From Rhodospirillaceae bacterium (lineage in GTDB: Bacteria > Pseudomonadota > Alphaproteobacteria > UBA8366): 58,189 nucleotides of DNA. The notes beneath the pieces are model-generated. The model saw only the letters and a program-made list of their open reading frames with translations, did no database searches and was not told the DNA's origin. Both the position numbers and the translations under genes were made by a program. How positions within the stretch are numbered: the first letter of the stretch is position 1; each line of letters opens with the position of its first letter. The DNA lies in NCBI GenBank assembly GCA_002716125.1, contig PAZH01000055.1:1-58189 (forward strand), written 5' to 3'. Shown here piece by piece: positions 55,827 to 58,189 of the stretch.

Positions 55827-56495
55827 ATGGGCGAAATGATCAAGTTGACGGCTGCGGACGGCCACGAGTTCGACGCGTATAAGGCGACACCGAGCGGAAC
55901 ACCGAAGGGCGGTATCTGCGTTATCCAGGAAATTTTTGGCGCCAACGCGCATATCAAGGAAGTTGCCGACGGCTATGCAGCCGACGGATACCTTGCGATC
56001 GCGCCGGCCCTTTACGATCGCGCGGAACGCGGCGTCGATCTCGGTTATACGCCGGAAGATATGCAGGCCGGCCGCGATTTCCGCGCCAAGGTCGGTGACG
56101 ACGGTCCGATGGCGGATATCGCCGCGGTTGTGAAAGAGCTGCAGTCCGCCGGTAAAGTTGGCACCGTCGGCTATTGCTGGGGCGGCACACTGTCGTTCTT
56201 GGCGGCAACGCGTGTCGATGGCGTGTCGGGCTCGGTTGTCTATTACGGCGGTCAGATCGTGCCGTATAAGGACGAGACCGCGAAAGCGCCTCTGCAGATG
56301 CATTTCGGCGACATGGATGCAGGCATTCCGATGGAGGATGTCGACCAGATAAAAGCCGCACAACCGAAAGCCGACGTACACGTCTACCATGCGGATCACG
56401 GCTTCAATTGCGACCACCGCAGTCAATACGACGAAGAAAGCTGCAAGCTTGCGCGCGAGCGAAGCCTCGCGTTCTTCGCTCAGAATGTGGGGTAG
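55827..56495 (+). CDS. Dienelactone hydrolase family protein
   Basis: A 222-residue alpha/beta-hydrolase of the dienelactone hydrolase family. The nucleophile elbow is GYCWGG (Cys117 at the Cys-His-Asp site of the family); Glu36 in IQEIFGAN and the C-terminal HADHGFNCD histidine complete it, with the acid in FGDMDAGIP. It would hydrolyse dienelactones or other small lactones or esters in aromatic-acid breakdown. A strong ribosome site (CAAGGAGG) precedes the ATG. The rhodanese gene begins four bases after its stop. Confidence 0.88.
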   Translation: MGEMIKLTAADGHEFDAYKATPSGTPKGGICVIQEIFGANAHIKEVADGYAADGYLAIAPALYDRAERGVDLGYTPEDMQAGRDFRAKVGDDGPMADIAAVVKELQSAGKVGTVGYCWGGTLSFLAATRVDGVSGSVVYYGGQIVPYKDETAKAPLQMHFGDMDAGIPMEDVDQIKAAQPKADVHVYHADHGFNCDHRSQYDEESCKLARERSLAFFAQNVG

Positions 56496-56499
56496 TCCG

Positions 56500-56898
56500 A
56501 TGGCACTAAAGAAAGGTTTCAAACAACTGGTCGACGAGGCCGAGGCGGAAATCGAAACGATTTCCGTCGAGGACGCGAAGCAGCTTGTCGACGACGAAAA
56601 CACGGTGATTGTCGACTTGCGGGATATTCGGGAGCTTTGGAATTCCGGCACGATTCCGGGCTCGGTGCACGCGCCCCGGGGAATGCTGGAGTTCTGGGTC
56701 GATCCGGACAGCCCGTATCACCGGGATGTGTTTTCGTCCGGTAAGAAACTCGTGTTCTTCTGCGCCGCCGGCTGGCGCTCCGCGCTTGCCACCAAAGCCG
56801 TTCAAGACATGGGTGTGGCGCCCGTGGCTCATATCGGCGGCGGTTTCGGCGCCTGGACAGAGGCGGACGGCCCCGTCGAGGCGAAGGAAAAGAAGTAA
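56500..56898 (+). CDS. Single-domain rhodanese-like sulfurtransferase
   Basis: A 132-residue rhodanese domain with the active-site loop Cys88 in FFCAAGWRSALA and the conserved IVDLRDIRELWNSGTIPGSVHAPRGM start. The cysteine could carry a persulfide; the sulfur donor and acceptor are unknown. The start at 56500, four bases after the dienelactone hydrolase stop, indicates coupled translation. It is convergent with mtnP, four bases apart. Confidence 0.87.
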   Translation: MALKKGFKQLVDEAEAEIETISVEDAKQLVDDENTVIVDLRDIRELWNSGTIPGSVHAPRGMLEFWVDPDSPYHRDVFSSGKKLVFFCAAGWRSALATKAVQDMGVAPVAHIGGGFGAWTEADGPVEAKEKK

Positions 56899-56902
56899 AG
56901 CG

Positions 56903-57790
56903 CTAGACGCCCAAGACCCGGCCGGCGATCGCGGAGAGTTTCTCGACGAGGGCTGGGTCTCGCGCGTCGGGTGCCGTTATCAGCGCGGTCTCCAAGGCCG
57001 TATGGCAACCCGCATGGCACGTTTCCGTGCGTCCCGCGAGCATCGGGACGACTTCGCGCACGAGTGCCCGTGCCTTGTCGGCGTTGTCCATCAACACTTT
57101 TATGATGGTCTCGACGGTGACGTCGTCGTGGTCCGGGTGCCAGCAGTCGAAATCCGTGACCATAGCGACGGTCGCGTAACACATCTCGGCTTCGCGGGCG
57201 AGTTTCGCTTCCGGCATGTTCGTCATGCCGATGACCGAGCATCCCCATTGCCGGTAGAGTTCGGATTCGGCCCGGCTCGAGAACTGCGGGCCTTCCATGG
57301 CGAGGTAGCTGCCGCCTCGGACGGTCGGTATATCCACTGCCTTTGCCGCGTCTGTCAGAGCATCGCCGAGACGCGCGCAAACGGGTTCGGCCATTGATAC
57401 ATGCGCGACGAGGCCGGTACCGAAGAAGCTTTTTGCTCGCGCGAAGGTGCGGTCGATGAACTGGTCGACGATAACGAACGTGCCGGGCGGAAGATCTTCC
57501 CGCAGGGAGCCGACAGCGGAGAGGGAGAGAATCTCGGTGACGCCTGCCCGTTTCAAAGCATCGATATTGGCGCGGAAGTTAAGCTCGGACGGCGGGATGC
57601 GATGCCCACGTCCGTGGCGCGGCAAGAAGACCAGTTTCTGGCCCTCGAGCTCAGCAAACATAAGCTCGTCGGAGGGGGAGCCGAAGGAGGATTCGACCGC
57701 GCGCCATTCGACATTCTCCAAACCGTCGATTTCGTAGAGCCCGCTGCCGCCGATGATGCCGACAACAGGAGGGGTACCTGGTTCGCTCAT
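56903..57790 (-). CDS. mtnP: S-methyl-5'-thioadenosine phosphorylase
   Basis: A 295-residue phosphorylase that splits 5'-methylthioadenosine into adenine and 5-methylthioribose-1-phosphate, in methionine salvage. Landmarks are IIGGSGLYEIDGLENVEW, the phosphate-site FLPRHGRGHRIPPSELNFRANI and MEGPQFSSRAESELYRQWGCSVIGMTNMPEAKLAREAEM, which carries the conserved NMPEA. A strong ribosome site (GAAGGAGAG) precedes the ATG. In Rhodospirillales-type genomes this gene often follows the cytochrome bc1 genes, as it does here. Confidence 0.95.
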   Translation of the reverse strand: MSEPGTPPVVGIIGGSGLYEIDGLENVEWRAVESSFGSPSDELMFAELEGQKLVFLPRHGRGHRIPPSELNFRANIDALKRAGVTEILSLSAVGSLREDLPPGTFVIVDQFIDRTFARAKSFFGTGLVAHVSMAEPVCARLGDALTDAAKAVDIPTVRGGSYLAMEGPQFSSRAESELYRQWGCSVIGMTNMPEAKLAREAEMCYATVAMVTDFDCWHPDHDDVTVETIIKVLMDNADKARALVREVVPMLAGRTETCHAGCHTALETALITAPDARDPALVEKLSAIAGRVLGV

Positions 57791-57817
57791 AAAATCTCTC
57801 CTTCAAATACGCAAAGA

Positions 57818-57856
57818 AAAACCCTCATACTGAGCGTGTCAGAGTATGAGGGTTTT
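57818..57856. terminator. Strong bidirectional terminator hairpin
   Basis: AAAACCCTCATACT (57818-57831) and AGTATGAGGGTTTT (57843-57856) form a perfect 14-bp stem around an 11-base loop, with A- and T-runs on the two arms. It lies 22 bases after the cytochrome c1 stop codon and ends the bc1 operon. Confidence 0.88.
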
Positions 57857-57878
57857 CCTTGAAACGATGTCGGTGCGT

Positions 57879-58189
57879 TTAGTGCGCGTTCGACCAAACC
57901 CGCTTCTTGACGGCAATCATCAATCCCATGAACACAATCAAGAAGAGGACCACCTTCAGGCCCATCTGCTTGCGTTCTTCGAGATTCGGTTCGGCCGCCC
58001 AGGCGAGGAACGTCGTGACGTCGCGCGCCATTTGTTCAACCGTCGCTTTCGTGCCGTCGGTATACTCGACCGCATCCGCTAGCAGCGGCGGTGCCATCGC
58101 GATTTGATGCCCGCCGTAGAACTTGTTGTAGTACATGCCTTCGCCGACCTCCACGCCCTCTGGCGCGTCCGCGTACCCGGTCAGCAAGG
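57879..58189 (-). CDS. petC: Cytochrome c1, C-terminal part (cut by the window end)
   Basis: The last 102 residues of a cytochrome c1, the membrane-anchored haem protein of the cytochrome bc1 complex that passes electrons from the Rieske protein to a soluble cytochrome c. Visible are the family segment GEGMYYNKFYGGHQIAMAPPL with the axial Met ligand, the VTTFLAWAAEPNLEERKQMGLKV segment and a single C-terminal membrane helix (VLFLIVFMGLMIAVKKRVW). The gene and its upstream partners petA/petB continue beyond the right edge. A strong terminator follows. Confidence 0.9.
   Translation of the reverse strand, partial: LLTGYADAPEGVEVGEGMYYNKFYGGHQIAMAPPLLADAVEYTDGTKATVEQMARDVTTFLAWAAEPNLEERKQMGLKVVLFLIVFMGLMIAVKKRVWSNAH

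Overview
The window looks like one chromosomal segment of an alphaproteobacterium, probably Rhodospirillales-like and possibly marine. It is GC-rich (about 60 % by eye). Two core landmarks support the assignment: a left end with atpH, lpd, xerC, DUF484, a small transaldolase and priA within about 14 kb, a set often clustered in alphaproteobacteria, and a right end where the C-terminus of cytochrome c1 is followed by mtnP. TAG, TGA and TAA are all used as ordinary stops. No rRNA, tRNA, CRISPR array, transposase or phage gene was recognised.

Layout. (1) 1-14.1 kb is mostly core: atpH, lpd, xerC, a DUF484 gene, transaldolase and priA, interrupted by accessory genes (SDR, maleate isomerase/racemase-like, dihydroxyphthalate decarboxylase-like, a DUF350/trypsin-like protease/CNT transporter operon, an FAD monooxygenase). 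(2) 14.1-20.9 kb carries an MFS permease, a TauD-type dioxygenase, a soluble fumarate-reductase-like flavoprotein/iron-sulfur pair and the first GMC oxidoreductase, with a small repeat cluster. (3) 20.9-28.3 kb holds a secreted hydrolase, DUF1330, a frameshifted caspase/EF-hand/double-PDZ gene, a phosphoesterase, a luciferase-like monooxygenase and a BCCT transporter broken twice. (4) 28.3-41.1 kb is catabolic: two GMC paralogues, a fused 2-oxoacid dehydrogenase E1 alpha/beta, a fumarase/aspartase-superfamily lyase, an enoyl-CoA hydratase, a class III CoA-transferase, a TetR regulator beside a 46-bp dyad, a second TauD-type dioxygenase and a zinc alcohol dehydrogenase. (5) 41.1-48.4 kb has a sensor kinase interrupted by an amber codon, a third TauD-type dioxygenase, another enoyl-CoA hydratase, and a redox cluster: a thioredoxin-fused protein, a UGSC-family selenoprotein read through an in-frame TGA, a cytochrome P450 and a frameshifted carboxymuconolactone-decarboxylase-like gene. 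(6) 48.4-58.2 kb has TadG/TadE-like genes, two more GMC paralogues, a broken polysaccharide deacetylase, an SDR, dienelactone hydrolase, rhodanese, mtnP and cytochrome c1.

How it fits together. Most accessory genes encode oxidation and acyl-CoA chemistry: five GMC dehydrogenases, three Fe(II)/2-oxoglutarate dioxygenases, two crotonases, a CoA-transferase, a P450, a flavin monooxygenase and SDRs. This suggests a region for breaking down imported organic acids, alcohols or aromatics; no substrate can be named from sequence. The strongest unusual item is the predicted selenoprotein at 46289-46822 with its translationally coupled partner. A second theme is gene damage: five accessory genes carry frameshifts, deletions or nonsense codons, whereas no core gene seen here is broken.
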